A DNA stretch of 64,000 bases from VXNF01 sp965116465 (GCA_965116465.1 OZ220687.1:1488001-1552000), one strand, 5' to 3'. Shown: positions 49,932 through 59,188, numbered from the stretch's first letter. Made by a program: numbers and translations. The notes: generated from the sequence alone by a model not told the origin.

Positions 49932-52870
49932 ACGAGCAGGTGCAGACGATCTATCTCGGTGTGCTTGACGGCTTGGCCACGATGGGACCGCGACCATTGC
50001 AGCCCCGGCTGGATCTGGAGGCTGAGGGCACCGATCTGGACGTATCCCTCACATCCCTCCTTGGGCATCTGCGGATGGCCGGCCCGAATGATCCGGTCAA
50101 GCAACGCTTCTCACTCCGGTTCGCCCTCTGGGACGACGCCGATGAATCAGCACCGTGGACGGACGGCCACACCCCGAGGACATCCGACAGACGCATTGCG
50201 ATCTACCGCCGCCTCGGCCTGCCGGACGAAACCCACTCCGTGCTGACTTGCCTGTTTCCGATCAAGCACGACCGGAACGTCGTCATCGCCGACGACTTCG
50301 AACCCTGGTACACCCCACAACTGCGGCAGGCCGGAGCGTTCTACTGGCCCGCCTACGAGCAGTATCTCATGAACAAGCCGGGGTGGGACGCGGAGTCCGT
50401 CGCCGACCTGAGTTCCGCGACCACGGACATCGTGCAGCGACTGTCCGATCCGGCTCGCGCCGAGGCCTACCAGTCCAAGGGTCTCGTCGTGGGCTACGTG
50501 CAGAGTGGGAAGACCGCCAACATCACCGGTGTGCTGGCGAGAGCGATCGATGCGGGATACCGACTCCTGATCGTCATGACAGGGACCATCGATCTGCTTC
50601 GGGAGCAGACGCAACGCCGGATCGACATGGAACTCGTCGGGGTTGAGAACATAGTGAGAGACGCCGATCCCAATGACCCGGAGGCAATGGCCTCCGTCGA
50701 CTATCAGGATGACCCCGACTGGGACAGGTTCATCACGCACGGCCTGCTGCCGTCGAGTGAGAACCGTCCGGACATCATCCGCCTGACGAATCGAACGGGC
50801 GACTACCGAAGTCTACGGACCGGCATCACCGCGATCGAGTTTCCGAAGCGCGACAACACGCTCCCGCTGAACGATCGGCGGAACCTCGACCACTGTTCGG
50901 CCCGACTGGTTGTAGTCAAGAAGAACGCAAGCGTGCTCCGCCGCCTCGTTCGCGATCTCAAGAGCATCAAGCCGAAACTCGCCGAGATTCCCGCACTCCT
51001 CATCGACGATGAGTCGGATCACGCCTCCGTCAACACAAGCAACCCGAGCAGGTGGCAGCAGGGGCGGCAGAAGCGGACTGCGATAAACGGTCTGATCTCG
51101 CAGTTGCTGGGCCTGCTTCCACGCGCCCAGTACGTCGGCTACACGGCGACGCCGTTCGCCAACGTGTTCATCGACCCTGACGATTCCCAGGACATCTTCC
51201 CGAAGGACTTCCTCATCGCACTGACCCGGCCACCGGGCTACATGGGCGCGAGCGACTTCCACGACCTCGACCCTACGACGGACGACGAGGATCACCCCGT
51301 TCCGAACTCCCGCGAGAAGGCGCACGTGCGCGACCTCGTTGCTCCGAGGGACAATCCCGCCGGTCGAATCGAAGAGCTACGACAGGCTCTCGGTATGTTC
51401 CTGCTCACCGGGGCGATCAAACTATTCCGGGAAAAGCACGGAGCACCGGCGTTCAGGCACCACACGATGCTGGCGCACGAATCGGTGAAGAAAGCCGATC
51501 ACGTCGCTCTGGCCGACCAGATTCGCGAGGCCTGGCAGTTCGCCGCATTCAGCAGTCCGTCAGGACTCTCGTATCTGCGGGCGTTGTACCACGAGGACAT
51601 CGTCCCGACCAGCAACGAATTCGGTCCGGGGAAGCTGCCGAGCACCTTCGAGCATCTGAAGCCCTTCATCGGTGAAGCCGTCTCCAGAATCACGCAGACC
51701 GGCGATCCCGTCATCATCATCAATAGCGACAAGGACATACGCAGGGAGACCATCGACTTCGACCGGCGATCCGTATGGCGGGTTCTCGTCGGCGGCGCGA
51801 AACTCAGCCGCGGTTTCACGGTCGAGGGCTTGACCGTCTCTTACTACCGTCGCAAAACTGCCCAGGCCGACACTCTGATGCAGATGGGTCGATGGTTCGG
51901 CTTCCGAAAGGGATACCAGGACCTCGTGCGGCTGTACATCGACCGCCAGCTACAGGCCGGGCCGAAGACCATCGATCTGTACGAGGCGTTCGGCGCGATC
52001 ATGTACGCCGAAGAACTGTTTCGCGACGAGTTGCGGCGATACGCCGAATTGGTCGATGGCAAGCCGCAGATCACGCCGGCGCAGGTTCCACCGCTGGTGA
52101 CCCAGCACCTCCCGTGGCTTCGCCCGACCGCGCGGAACAAGATGTTCAACGCTCGCCTAGCCGTGAGACGGCTGCAGGAGATAGAGCCCGTCGCCTACCC
52201 GAAGAACCCTGCCGACATCGAACACAACTACGACGCGATCCTCCCGCTGATGCAGCAGGCGAACCACCGAGCCGACTTCGCGTTCCCGAGAAAGTCTGGG
52301 ACGGGCTCCTATCCTGCGAGGTACGGCGTTATAACCCACGATGCCCTGTTACCAGCGCTCGAGCAGCTCAAGTGGTCGGATCCGATCCACTTAGAGCCCG
52401 ACTTGGCCTTCCTGCAGGAGATTCGCGGATCCGTGGACGACTGGGTCCTGCTGATGCCACAGCTCCGCACAGGAGCGAACCGCGTACTGCGCGGCCTCGG
52501 CCCGTCAAGCGTCTTCTATCGCAAGCGCAGCCGGGATCCGCTGTTCCAGGCGGTTAGCGAGCCGATACATCGGCACGCGGCAAAGAGGATCGCCGGTGTC
52601 ACCGTGGACGAGTCGTACGAGGACAGCATCGCCAACGGTCTCCAGGCCAGTCGTCGCGGTGCGTTGATCATCTACCCGATCGTCGAGCAGCCGCTCGCCG
52701 AAAGTGACTACGGGAGCGAGGTCCCATCTCGTTCTTGCATCGTCGGACTTCGCATCGTTCCCCCGAACTCGGTCCGGAGATCCGACACACCGTACGTACG
52801 GTTCAGGGTGCATCGCGAGGACAGGGCGAGCGAGATTATCGTCCCTAATCCGGAGGCCACCGTGAATTGA
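49928..52870 (+). CDS. Z1-domain helicase-like ATPase
   Basis: 980 residues, superfamily 2-like. Walker A GYVQSGKT at ~189-196, Walker B-like LLIDDESDHAS, motif III YTATPFANVF at ~404, and the Z1 signature with arginine finger, LSRGFTVEGLTVSYYRR then LMQMGRWFGFRKGY at ~652. Z1 proteins are the large ATPases of MORC-Z1 restriction-like systems and probably translocate on DNA. The gene ends the island, 48 bp from the convergent SDR gene. No AIPR gene, present in described Mza loci, follows. Confidence 0.9.
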   Translation: MNEQVQTIYLGVLDGLATMGPRPLQPRLDLEAEGTDLDVSLTSLLGHLRMAGPNDPVKQRFSLRFALWDDADESAPWTDGHTPRTSDRRIAIYRRLGLPDETHSVLTCLFPIKHDRNVVIADDFEPWYTPQLRQAGAFYWPAYEQYLMNKPGWDAESVADLSSATTDIVQRLSDPARAEAYQSKGLVVGYVQSGKTANITGVLARAIDAGYRLLIVMTGTIDLLREQTQRRIDMELVGVENIVRDADPNDPEAMASVDYQDDPDWDRFITHGLLPSSENRPDIIRLTNRTGDYRSLRTGITAIEFPKRDNTLPLNDRRNLDHCSARLVVVKKNASVLRRLVRDLKSIKPKLAEIPALLIDDESDHASVNTSNPSRWQQGRQKRTAINGLISQLLGLLPRAQYVGYTATPFANVFIDPDDSQDIFPKDFLIALTRPPGYMGASDFHDLDPTTDDEDHPVPNSREKAHVRDLVAPRDNPAGRIEELRQALGMFLLTGAIKLFREKHGAPAFRHHTMLAHESVKKADHVALADQIREAWQFAAFSSPSGLSYLRALYHEDIVPTSNEFGPGKLPSTFEHLKPFIGEAVSRITQTGDPVIIINSDKDIRRETIDFDRRSVWRVLVGGAKLSRGFTVEGLTVSYYRRKTAQADTLMQMGRWFGFRKGYQDLVRLYIDRQLQAGPKTIDLYEAFGAIMYAEELFRDELRRYAELVDGKPQITPAQVPPLVTQHLPWLRPTARNKMFNARLAVRRLQEIEPVAYPKNPADIEHNYDAILPLMQQANHRADFAFPRKSGTGSYPARYGVITHDALLPALEQLKWSDPIHLEPDLAFLQEIRGSVDDWVLLMPQLRTGANRVLRGLGPSSVFYRKRSRDPLFQAVSEPIHRHAAKRIAGVTVDESYEDSIANGLQASRRGALIIYPIVEQPLAESDYGSEVPSRSCIVGLRIVPPNSVRRSDTPYVRFRVHREDRASEIIVPNPEATVN

Positions 52871-52918
52871 TCCAGTTGGCGCGGCTGGATCCACACGCGG
52901 AGCAGGCTCTCGGCGCAC

Positions 52919-53782
52919 CTACTCGAGAACGTCGTCGATGGATCGTTGGATCTCGGCGTGGCGGTTGCGCAGCCCCTCGACGAAGATGTCGTCGGTCCAG
53001 ACGTAGAAGCGGCCCTCCAGCAGCCCGTCGTGCAGGATGTCGGCGGCCTCGGCAGGCGGTTTCGCACGGCCGAATCGGGCTTCCAGAGCCTCCTGGCGCT
53101 CCTTGGCCATCTTCTCGTCCCAGTTGTCCCTCTCGGGCAGGGCCTCACCGGGGTTGCGCAGTCGCTCGGGGCGGTTGCGGGCCGAGCTGGTGATGCGCGT
53201 CCGCACCACGCCGGGGCAGAAGGCGGTGACGCCCACAGCGCTGCCCCGCTGGCGCAACTCGGCGCGCACGGTCTCGGAGATGGCCACCACCGCGTGCTTG
53301 GAGGCGTTGTAGGCGGCCAGGTTGGGCACCACGACGTGACCCGCCGAGGACGCCGTGTTGACGATGCGACCGGCGTCGCGGGCCAGCATGTGCGGCAGGA
53401 AGACCCGCAGGCCGTGGATGACGCCCCACAGGTTCACGCCGAGCACCCACTCCCAGTCCCGCGTGGTCATCTCGGCGGTGGGTTTGTGGATCCCCACGCC
53501 GGCGTTGTTGAAGAGCAGATCCACGTGCCCGTGGCGTTCCAGCACCGTCCCGGCGAGGGCGTCTATGGAGTCGGCGTCGGACACGTCGGTCGGCACCGCG
53601 GTGGCCTCGACGCCGGCAGCGGTCAGTTCAGCAGCGGCCCGGGCCAGCGGGGCCTCCTCCACGTCGGCCAGGACGAGGCGGCACCCGGCCGCACCGAACC
53701 GATCGGCGATGCCCCGGCCCAGGCCGCTGGCGGCGCCGGTGATGACGGCGACGTTGCCATCGAATGGGCCGCTGCCGACCAT
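52919..53782 (-). CDS. Short-chain dehydrogenase/reductase
   Basis: 287 residues, classical SDR. Cofactor motif TGAASGLGRGIADRFGAAG, Asp in LADVEEAP (NAD preference likely), NNAGVG, catalytic Ser in NTASSAG and YNASKHAV (YxxxK) are all intact. Substrate unknown. It follows rtcB by a single base on the same strand, so the two are co-transcribed. The 3' end faces the Z1 gene and marks the right border of the island. Confidence 0.88.
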   Translation of the reverse strand: MVGSGPFDGNVAVITGAASGLGRGIADRFGAAGCRLVLADVEEAPLARAAAELTAAGVEATAVPTDVSDADSIDALAGTVLERHGHVDLLFNNAGVGIHKPTAEMTTRDWEWVLGVNLWGVIHGLRVFLPHMLARDAGRIVNTASSAGHVVVPNLAAYNASKHAVVAISETVRAELRQRGSAVGVTAFCPGVVRTRITSSARNRPERLRNPGEALPERDNWDEKMAKERQEALEARFGRAKPPAEAADILHDGLLEGRFYVWTDDIFVEGLRNRHAEIQRSIDDVLE

Positions 53783-53783
53783 C

Positions 53784-54962
53784 TCAGCACCCCTTGTAGT
53801 TCATGGCCGCCGTGAGCACGTGGTCGATACGCACCAGATCGGCCTGGTCGGCCATCACGGTGGTGATGTCCTTGTAAGCCATCGGCGACTCGTCCACGAG
53901 ACGCTCGGCCCGGCCGTGCTGCCAGGTTCGCCCGGCCATGGCCTCCCGGAAGTCGGCGATGGAGAGGTCTCGCTTGGCCCGCTTGCGGCTCATGCGGCGC
54001 CCGGCTCCGTGGGCCGCGGAGTCGTAGGAGTCCGGGTTGCCCAGGCCCGTGACCACGTAGCTGTCTGTGCCCATCGACCCGGGGATCACGCCGCGGTCGC
54101 CGGCGCGGGCCCGGATCGCCCCCTTGCGGGTGATCCACATCTCGCGGCCGTCGTGGGTCTCGCGGGCTGCGTAGTTGTGGTGGCAGTTGATGCGCTCCTG
54201 CTCGGCGGGGCGGCGGCCGACGGCCCGGCCCAGGGCCGCCAGCAGGGCATCCATCATGAGTTCGCGGTTGGCGAAGGCGTAGCGCTGCGCCCACAGCATG
54301 TGGTCCACGTAGCGCTCGAACTGCTCGTCGGTCTGCAGGAAGTACGCCAGGTCGCGGTCCTCCAGCGCCCGCTGCAGATCGGCGCAGAGGCGGCGGGCAC
54401 CCTCGATGTGGCGGGTGGCCAGCCGGTTGCCGATGCCGCGGCTGCCCGAGTGCAGCACGCACCACACCCGTTCGTCGGTGTCGAGGCTGACCTCCACGAA
54501 GTGGTTGCCGCCGCCGAGGGTGCCGAGCTGCGGGCCGGCCTTGCCGAGTTCCTTGCGAGTGAGTGTTTCGGGATACGGAAGCGGATTGCCGTCGAGCCAG
54601 CGCCCCGCGGCCTTGGTGGTTCGGGGATGGGCGGCGAACCCGGCGGGGATGGCCTGCTCCACGTCGACGAGCAGTGGCTCGAGGCTGTCCGGGAGATCGG
54701 CCGCAGCGAGGTCAGTGCGCACCGCGATCATGCCGCAACCCAGGTCCACGCCGACCGCCGCGGGGATGATCGCTCCCTCGGTCGGGATGACCGATCCGAC
54801 CGTCGCCCCGATGCCCACGTGCGCGTCGGGCATCAGCGCCACCGGACCCGAGACGGCCGCGCAGCGCGCCGACGTGAGCGCCTGCGCCAAGGTGCGGTGC
54901 TCCAACTCGCCGGCCCAGGAACGCACCAGCTCGCGATCGCCGGTCCGCCCGATCCGGTCCAT
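53784..54962 (-). CDS. rtcB: RtcB RNA ligase
   Basis: GTP- and Mn-dependent ligase that joins 2',3'-cyclic phosphate RNA ends to 5'-OH ends, for RNA repair. 392 residues. Metal-binding and nucleotidyl residues are in MPDAHVGIGATVGS, GVDLGCGM, LGGGNHFVEV, HSGSRGIG, CHHNYA and the guanylylation site SAAHGAGRRMSR. No RtcA cyclase gene is adjacent. Length is typical of bacterial RtcB. Start ATG 54962 chosen because the fold begins immediately. Confidence 0.93.
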   Translation of the reverse strand: MDRIGRTGDRELVRSWAGELEHRTLAQALTSARCAAVSGPVALMPDAHVGIGATVGSVIPTEGAIIPAAVGVDLGCGMIAVRTDLAAADLPDSLEPLLVDVEQAIPAGFAAHPRTTKAAGRWLDGNPLPYPETLTRKELGKAGPQLGTLGGGNHFVEVSLDTDERVWCVLHSGSRGIGNRLATRHIEGARRLCADLQRALEDRDLAYFLQTDEQFERYVDHMLWAQRYAFANRELMMDALLAALGRAVGRRPAEQERINCHHNYAARETHDGREMWITRKGAIRARAGDRGVIPGSMGTDSYVVTGLGNPDSYDSAAHGAGRRMSRKRAKRDLSIADFREAMAGRTWQHGRAERLVDESPMAYKDITTVMADQADLVRIDHVLTAAMNYKGC

Positions 54963-54999
54963 AGCAGCGGCTACCGGCCGCCGGCGTGCACCGGCGCGT

Positions 55000-55398
55000 T
55001 CATGCCCGGCCCATCACTCGGGTCACCGCAACCTCGATCACGCGCCGGTCGGCTCCCCGATCGCTGGGGGGCCGGTAGCGGCGGGCGTAGCGGCTGACGC
55101 CCTCGGCGCAGCGCTCCGGATCGGCGGTCACCACCGCGGTGCCCTCCAGCGCCAGCCAGCGCCCGCCGTCTACCTGGCACAGCGTCACCTCCGTCGGGCC
55201 GGCCGCCTCCAGCAGTTGGACCTTGTGCGCCCCGGCGAAGCTGATGACCCTCGCCAAATTGGTCTCGCCGTCCCACGTGAACCCCACCGGCGTCACGTGC
55301 GGTGCGCCAACGGGGCGCGGGACGCTGAGCGTCGCCAAGTGGCGCTCGGTCATGAACAGCTCCGCCGCCGAGGGCAGCGCATCAGGTCTCCACGCCAT
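55000..55398 (-). CDS. Pyridoxamine-phosphate oxidase-like (PPOX/F420) family protein
   Basis: 132 residues, split-barrel flavin/F420-binding fold. MTERHLATLSVPRPVGAPHV and TPVGFTWDG are typical of the Rv1155-like group in actinobacteria, which bind F420 rather than FMN. Function probably reduction of an unknown substrate. GGAGGA lies upstream of ATG 55398, favoured over a longer open frame to 55497. It lies 37 bp from rtcB on the same strand. Confidence 0.85.
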   Translation of the reverse strand: MAWRPDALPSAAELFMTERHLATLSVPRPVGAPHVTPVGFTWDGETNLARVISFAGAHKVQLLEAAGPTEVTLCQVDGGRWLALEGTAVVTADPERCAEGVSRYARRYRPPSDRGADRRVIEVAVTRVMGRA

Positions 55399-55514
55399 GG
55401 GTGAGTCCTCCTCCGGACGCAGACGCAATCTCAGCGTAGGGGCGCACCGGGCTGGTGCCCGGCCGTTACGGTATGGGTCGACTTCCCGAACCCTCACGGA
55501 GCCGCACGACGACC

Positions 55515-55931
55515 ATGGGCCTGTTCCGCAACACCAACACGCTGGACCGTCCGTTCACCCGCAACGAGATCGTCATGGCGACCGAGGACCTGCCGGGCGT
55601 CCCGGCGCGGACCACCGGCAAGGTGAAGATGGTGAACGGCTTCACCTGGCGGCGCTACTGGGTGTTCTTTGAGAACGGCGTGCAGCTCGGCTCCCTCGAC
55701 AGCCAAGAACTGGTGCGCCCGGAGGACTGGGACCACTTCCTCGCCGCCCGGGCCGAACGCGAAGCCGCGGCTGCAGCCGCAGCAGCGGCAGCCGCGGCCG
55801 GTGCAGCAGCAGCCGAGGACACCGCAGCCGCCGCCGACGACGACGACAGCCCCAACGCCCGCCTCCGCGCCATGGTCCCCGCCTACCTCCTAGAGAGAAG
55901 CGCCTCCGCCCGAGCCCGCCTCAACGCCTGA
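55515..55931 (+). CDS. Small protein with Ala-rich linker, function unknown
   Basis: 138 residues. The first ~75 have a folded-looking composition (GKVKMVNGFTWRRYWVFFEN). A long poly-Ala stretch and an acidic DDDD patch then lead to a short basic C-terminal segment (YLLERSASARARLNA). No family recognised. ATG 55515 gives the most compact N-terminus. Divergent from the PPOX gene. Confidence 0.6.
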   Translation: MGLFRNTNTLDRPFTRNEIVMATEDLPGVPARTTGKVKMVNGFTWRRYWVFFENGVQLGSLDSQELVRPEDWDHFLAARAEREAAAAAAAAAAAAGAAAAEDTAAAADDDDSPNARLRAMVPAYLLERSASARARLNA

Positions 55932-56099
55932 ACCGCGCCACGGCCCGGCCACTTCACGCCAGTAGGTTCTTGGATTCTTCGCGCGGAAGCCGCCACACCG
56001 CTCCGCGATACATAGCCTTGGCAGCAGGGCGAGGGCCACAAACTCTCAGGCGTCACTCACCCATGATGAAGACCGTTCGCCGACGGAGGAGAGAAGTCC

Positions 56100-57593
56100 A
56101 TGCCCGAGGCAAACCGGCCTGAACTCCTTCCGGCCCTTCCCTGGGAGCGGCGGCATAAAGGTGTCCTATCACTACCGGGCGGCTACGACGGCTACCTGAA
56201 TTGCCTCAAAGAAGTCTTCCAGTTCATCCAGGACTCGCGCCCACGACCGGACGAGCTCCGCGGCTGGCTCCAAGACCGCTACTCACTGACAGCCGGTTCC
56301 GCAGATCAGAAAATCTCATTCTTTCTCAAGCTCGGACTTCTGGAGAGATCCGGGGACCTCACAAGACTTGCCGAACCGAGCCTCCGTTGGCTCGAGACAG
56401 GTGACGAACCCACGCTCATCGCCCAGATGCACAGCGTGACACGCTTCATCGGAGAGATGCTGAACGAACTCTCGAGCGCACAAGCCGCAGGGTCCCCCTT
56501 GAAGAATCCAGACTTGCTCCGAGTAGCCAACGAACGTTACGGATGCGGCTGGAGCAGCGCCACCCAAATCGACAATCGCCGAGGCTGGCTGCAGTCAGCA
56601 GGCCTGATCACCGCAGGAGCCGACAAGCGACTGGAGGTCACCCAGGCTGGGCAAGATCTGCTCAACCGCCTTGAGATCTACACGCCCCCGCCCGTGTCAG
56701 CCTCGCCGGTTACGGATGGCCACCCATCAGCACAGGACGAGGTTGCAGAACCAGCCGCCGAGCCACGTCCCGAGACCGCGGCAACCACGGAATCAGGCTC
56801 GCTGGTGGCAGAGTTGCGAGCCTCTGCTGTGGACTCCAGCAACCCCACGCGGTTTGAGTTGGCAGTCCGCGACGCCTTCAAGTTCTTGGGTTTCAGAGCC
56901 GAACAACTTGGTGGGTCAGGCAAGACCGATGTCCTGCTAGATGCCCCGCGCGGCAAGAACCACTCGTTCCGCGTGACCGTTGACACCAAGAGTGTCCGGG
57001 CACACGGCGCATCCAAGGGCCAACTGCGAGATCAACAAGTCGACTGGGTGACGCTTCAAGAGCACCGGACGAAACACGCGGCCGACTACTCGCTGCTGAT
57101 CGGACCAGACCCAACCGGCGAGCGAATCTTCTCGCGTGGCAGAGAATTTGACGTGGCAATCATGTCATCGGACGAACTCGCCCAGCTCTGCCTGCAGCAC
57201 GAGAAGATGCCTCTCGGGCTGGGAGACTACGAGTCGCTGTTCACGAGGGGGGGAGCAGTCGACTCGAGTCCCGTCGACGAGAAGACAGATGAGGCGATCC
57301 GGCGACGCGACCTCGCCGAGGCCGTCAGCCGAGCGCTCATTGACGAATGCTCCGAAGTGGGTCCAATGTCTGCGAGAGATCTCTGGCTAGGACTGCGCCA
57401 CGAGGAACACGCTTGGACGGAGGACGAGATCGCTGAGATGCTCCGCATCCTCTCCAGCGACCTCGTTGGTGTGGTGGACACCATTGGGGCAAGCGGTGAG
57501 ACTGCCGTGACGTACATCCCGGCGACAAGTCTCGGGGTGGCACAACTCCGACTGCGCAAGCTCGCCGATGCACTCGGGAGCAGGGAGCCCTAG
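56100..57593 (+). CDS. Winged-helix and PD-(D/E)XK restriction-like protein
   Basis: 497 residues. The N-terminal ~200 residues look like repeated winged-helix modules (FFLKLGLLERSGDLTRL, then RRGWLQSAGLITAG). After a Pro/Glu-rich linker, residues ~240-390 resemble an Mrr/restriction endonuclease fold. It reads DAFKFLGFRAEQLGG, GKTDVLL (Asp ~275) and VTVDTKSV, where Glu of ExK is replaced by Asp. A third C-terminal helical domain follows. No methyltransferase is adjacent, so it may be a type IV-like or solitary effector. Less GC-biased than housekeeping genes here. AGGAGAG precedes the ATG. Confidence 0.65.
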   Translation: MPEANRPELLPALPWERRHKGVLSLPGGYDGYLNCLKEVFQFIQDSRPRPDELRGWLQDRYSLTAGSADQKISFFLKLGLLERSGDLTRLAEPSLRWLETGDEPTLIAQMHSVTRFIGEMLNELSSAQAAGSPLKNPDLLRVANERYGCGWSSATQIDNRRGWLQSAGLITAGADKRLEVTQAGQDLLNRLEIYTPPPVSASPVTDGHPSAQDEVAEPAAEPRPETAATTESGSLVAELRASAVDSSNPTRFELAVRDAFKFLGFRAEQLGGSGKTDVLLDAPRGKNHSFRVTVDTKSVRAHGASKGQLRDQQVDWVTLQEHRTKHAADYSLLIGPDPTGERIFSRGREFDVAIMSSDELAQLCLQHEKMPLGLGDYESLFTRGGAVDSSPVDEKTDEAIRRRDLAEAVSRALIDECSEVGPMSARDLWLGLRHEEHAWTEDEIAEMLRILSSDLVGVVDTIGASGETAVTYIPATSLGVAQLRLRKLADALGSREP

Positions 57594-57633
57594 GCGAGCG
57601 TCGTCGCCTACACCGTAGAACGGCCCGACGGGC

Positions 57634-58062
57634 TCAGGCTCGCGTCACCTCGACCGCCGGGTTGTGGCCAACGGCTTGAAGGGCCTTCTGGACCTGGCTG
57701 ATGTGAGAGCGATGGTCGGGGTTGGTCAGCCTCCGGACCGCTGACTCACTTACTCCCAACCGGCGCGCGAGTTCCACCTTGGTGATGCGCTGGGCGCGCA
57801 TCGCAGAGTAGAGAGCAAGCTTGGCGGCCACGATGGTCGGCACGGCAACTAGTTCCTGACCAGCCCTTACGGCACGGGGCATCGGGATGTCCCGCTTCTG
57901 GTGGACGTAACCGGCCAAGGCAACGGCTAGAGCATCCCCCGCCATCTCCATCGCCTCGCGGCGATCGGCTCCGCCGGTGATCGCTTCCGGAACGTCGGGG
58001 AAGCTGGCAGCCAGATGCCCGTCCTCATCAGCCACGAGTTCGCAAGGGTAGGAGAAGTTCAT
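57634..58062 (-). CDS. hicB: HicB antitoxin with helix-turn-helix
   Basis: 142 residues. The N-terminal HicB fold (SYPCELVADEDGHLAASFPD, then VPEAITGGADRREAMEMAGD) blocks the HicA toxin. The C-terminal helix-turn-helix (KVELARRLGVSESAVRRL, ~95-113) would bind the promoter and autoregulate. GGAGGG precedes the ATG, and hicA ends 3 bp upstream. Confidence 0.9.
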   Translation of the reverse strand: MNFSYPCELVADEDGHLAASFPDVPEAITGGADRREAMEMAGDALAVALAGYVHQKRDIPMPRAVRAGQELVAVPTIVAAKLALYSAMRAQRITKVELARRLGVSESAVRRLTNPDHRSHISQVQKALQAVGHNPAVEVTRA

Positions 58063-58065
58063 CGC

Positions 58066-58272
58066 TCAGAACTCCCTCCGGTCAATGTCCAGTTGGCGGA
58101 GCATCGCGGCCAGTATGCCCTTGGACAATTCTCCCCGCCTAACCGTCGTGAACCGGGAGCCGATGTGTAGCCGACCATGGCTTCCCTTCCCGTGGCCCGG
58201 ATCGAACCGGAACTCGTGACCCCTGCTGCGGGCATAGCGCCTGGCTCTCCTGATGAACTCATCACTTTCGAT
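58066..58272 (-). CDS. hicA: HicA toxin, no canonical start codon
   Basis: 68 residues. The frame ends at TGA 58068-58066, 3 bp before hicB. It carries the HicA signature GHGKGSHGRLHIGSRFTTV, with the catalytic His at residue 32, and ends in DIDRREF as the family does. mRNA interferase activity is expected. No ATG, GTG or TTG lies in frame between an upstream TGA and the conserved part; the family's MKSSEF-like start corresponds here to IESDEF, with ATC at 58272-58270. It may use a rare ATC start or be inactivated at the start codon. A TATATT hexamer lies 5 nt before the ATC. Confidence 0.75.
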   Translation of the reverse strand: MESDEFIRRARRYARSRGHEFRFDPGHGKGSHGRLHIGSRFTTVRRGELSKGILAAMLRQLDIDRREF

Positions 58273-58313
58273 ACCAGAATATACTAACTCGCTGTAGGAT
58301 TTTTCCCTATCTT

Positions 58314-59090
58314 TCAGGTATATTCAAGTTCTTCCGATGCACCAGTCCGGAGGGCGGCCTCGGTGCCGGCGTCGGTGCCGGGGTCGGGACTGTCGGGGTC
58401 GGGGCTGTCGGGGTCGGGGCTGTCGGACTCGTAGACGGATGCGCAGTGCACCGTCGGAAGTTCGATGGCCTCCTGTTCCTCCTTCAGAATGCGCTCCACG
58501 TCACGTACGTCGTCGCACGACGGAATCATCGCTATCGACAGATCCTCACAATCCTCTGCATTGGACTCGTGCCGGTTCTGTCTTTTCGCGAAGTCGTACA
58601 ACCACTCCGAGGAATCGACGACCGAACGCCAGTAGTAGTACGGAACCTGCGGTCGCGGATGGAAGACGTACGCCATCGTGTCGGCGAAGAACTCCGCTTC
58701 GAGCAGCCGGCAGTACCTCTCTCGAAATCCGGAGCGAATAATCGGATCGACGTAGACGCTGTTGTTCCTGTGGAATATGTGAGCCATCTCATGGAGGTAG
58801 ATGTCCAGGAACGTGTCGTTGCAGTGCTTCTTCAGAATGCGTACCCGCGCGTGCAGGTGTGTTGCCGATCCGGCAACGCCCGGCTGGTCGAAGGAATCCA
58901 CGAGAACGACAGTTGCCCGTTCGTCAGCCTCCTCCAGCCAGTAGTACGTGTCCCTCAGCCGCTCGATCTCGGGGTGGTCCGTCTGCAGGCACTGCTCGGG
59001 TTCGGTCTCCGCGCTGGCCGTCGCTGCCGCGAACGGCAACGAGCCCACAGCCCCGAGGACGAGCAGTGCTCCGATGATCGCCTTCTTCAT
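58314..59090 (-). CDS. Secreted HExxH putative metalloprotease
   Basis: 258 residues with a clear signal peptide (KKAIIGALLVLGAVGSLPF, cleavage near ASA). The zincin motif LHEMAHIFH has His100, Glu101 and His104; a downstream Glu in LLEAEFFADTM (~131) could be the third ligand, as in gluzincins. Several cysteines suggest disulfides. The tail contains SPDPDSPDPD repeats from a 15-bp-period DNA repeat near 58375-58425. No known family recognised. It lies just upstream of hicAB on the same strand. Confidence 0.65.
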   Translation of the reverse strand: MKKAIIGALLVLGAVGSLPFAAATASAETEPEQCLQTDHPEIERLRDTYYWLEEADERATVVLVDSFDQPGVAGSATHLHARVRILKKHCNDTFLDIYLHEMAHIFHRNNSVYVDPIIRSGFRERYCRLLEAEFFADTMAYVFHPRPQVPYYYWRSVVDSSEWLYDFAKRQNRHESNAEDCEDLSIAMIPSCDDVRDVERILKEEQEAIELPTVHCASVYESDSPDPDSPDPDSPDPGTDAGTEAALRTGASEELEYT

Positions 59091-59188
59091 GACGGGTCTC
59101 TTCTCCTGTTCGGCTCGGTGCTCAGTCGCGCCGGTCCGGACGGTGGGCGAGACAGGTGTGGCTGCAACGCCGCCGACAAAGTGGCAGG

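Noticed and set aside
43274..52918. Direct repeats (att sites) bordering the defence island
   Set aside because: Comparison by eye of the two borders found no shared repeat, and no integrase gene is present.
58059..58265. 68-codon frame with ATG at 58265
   Set aside because: It is out of frame with the conserved HicA sequence and has no protein-like character.
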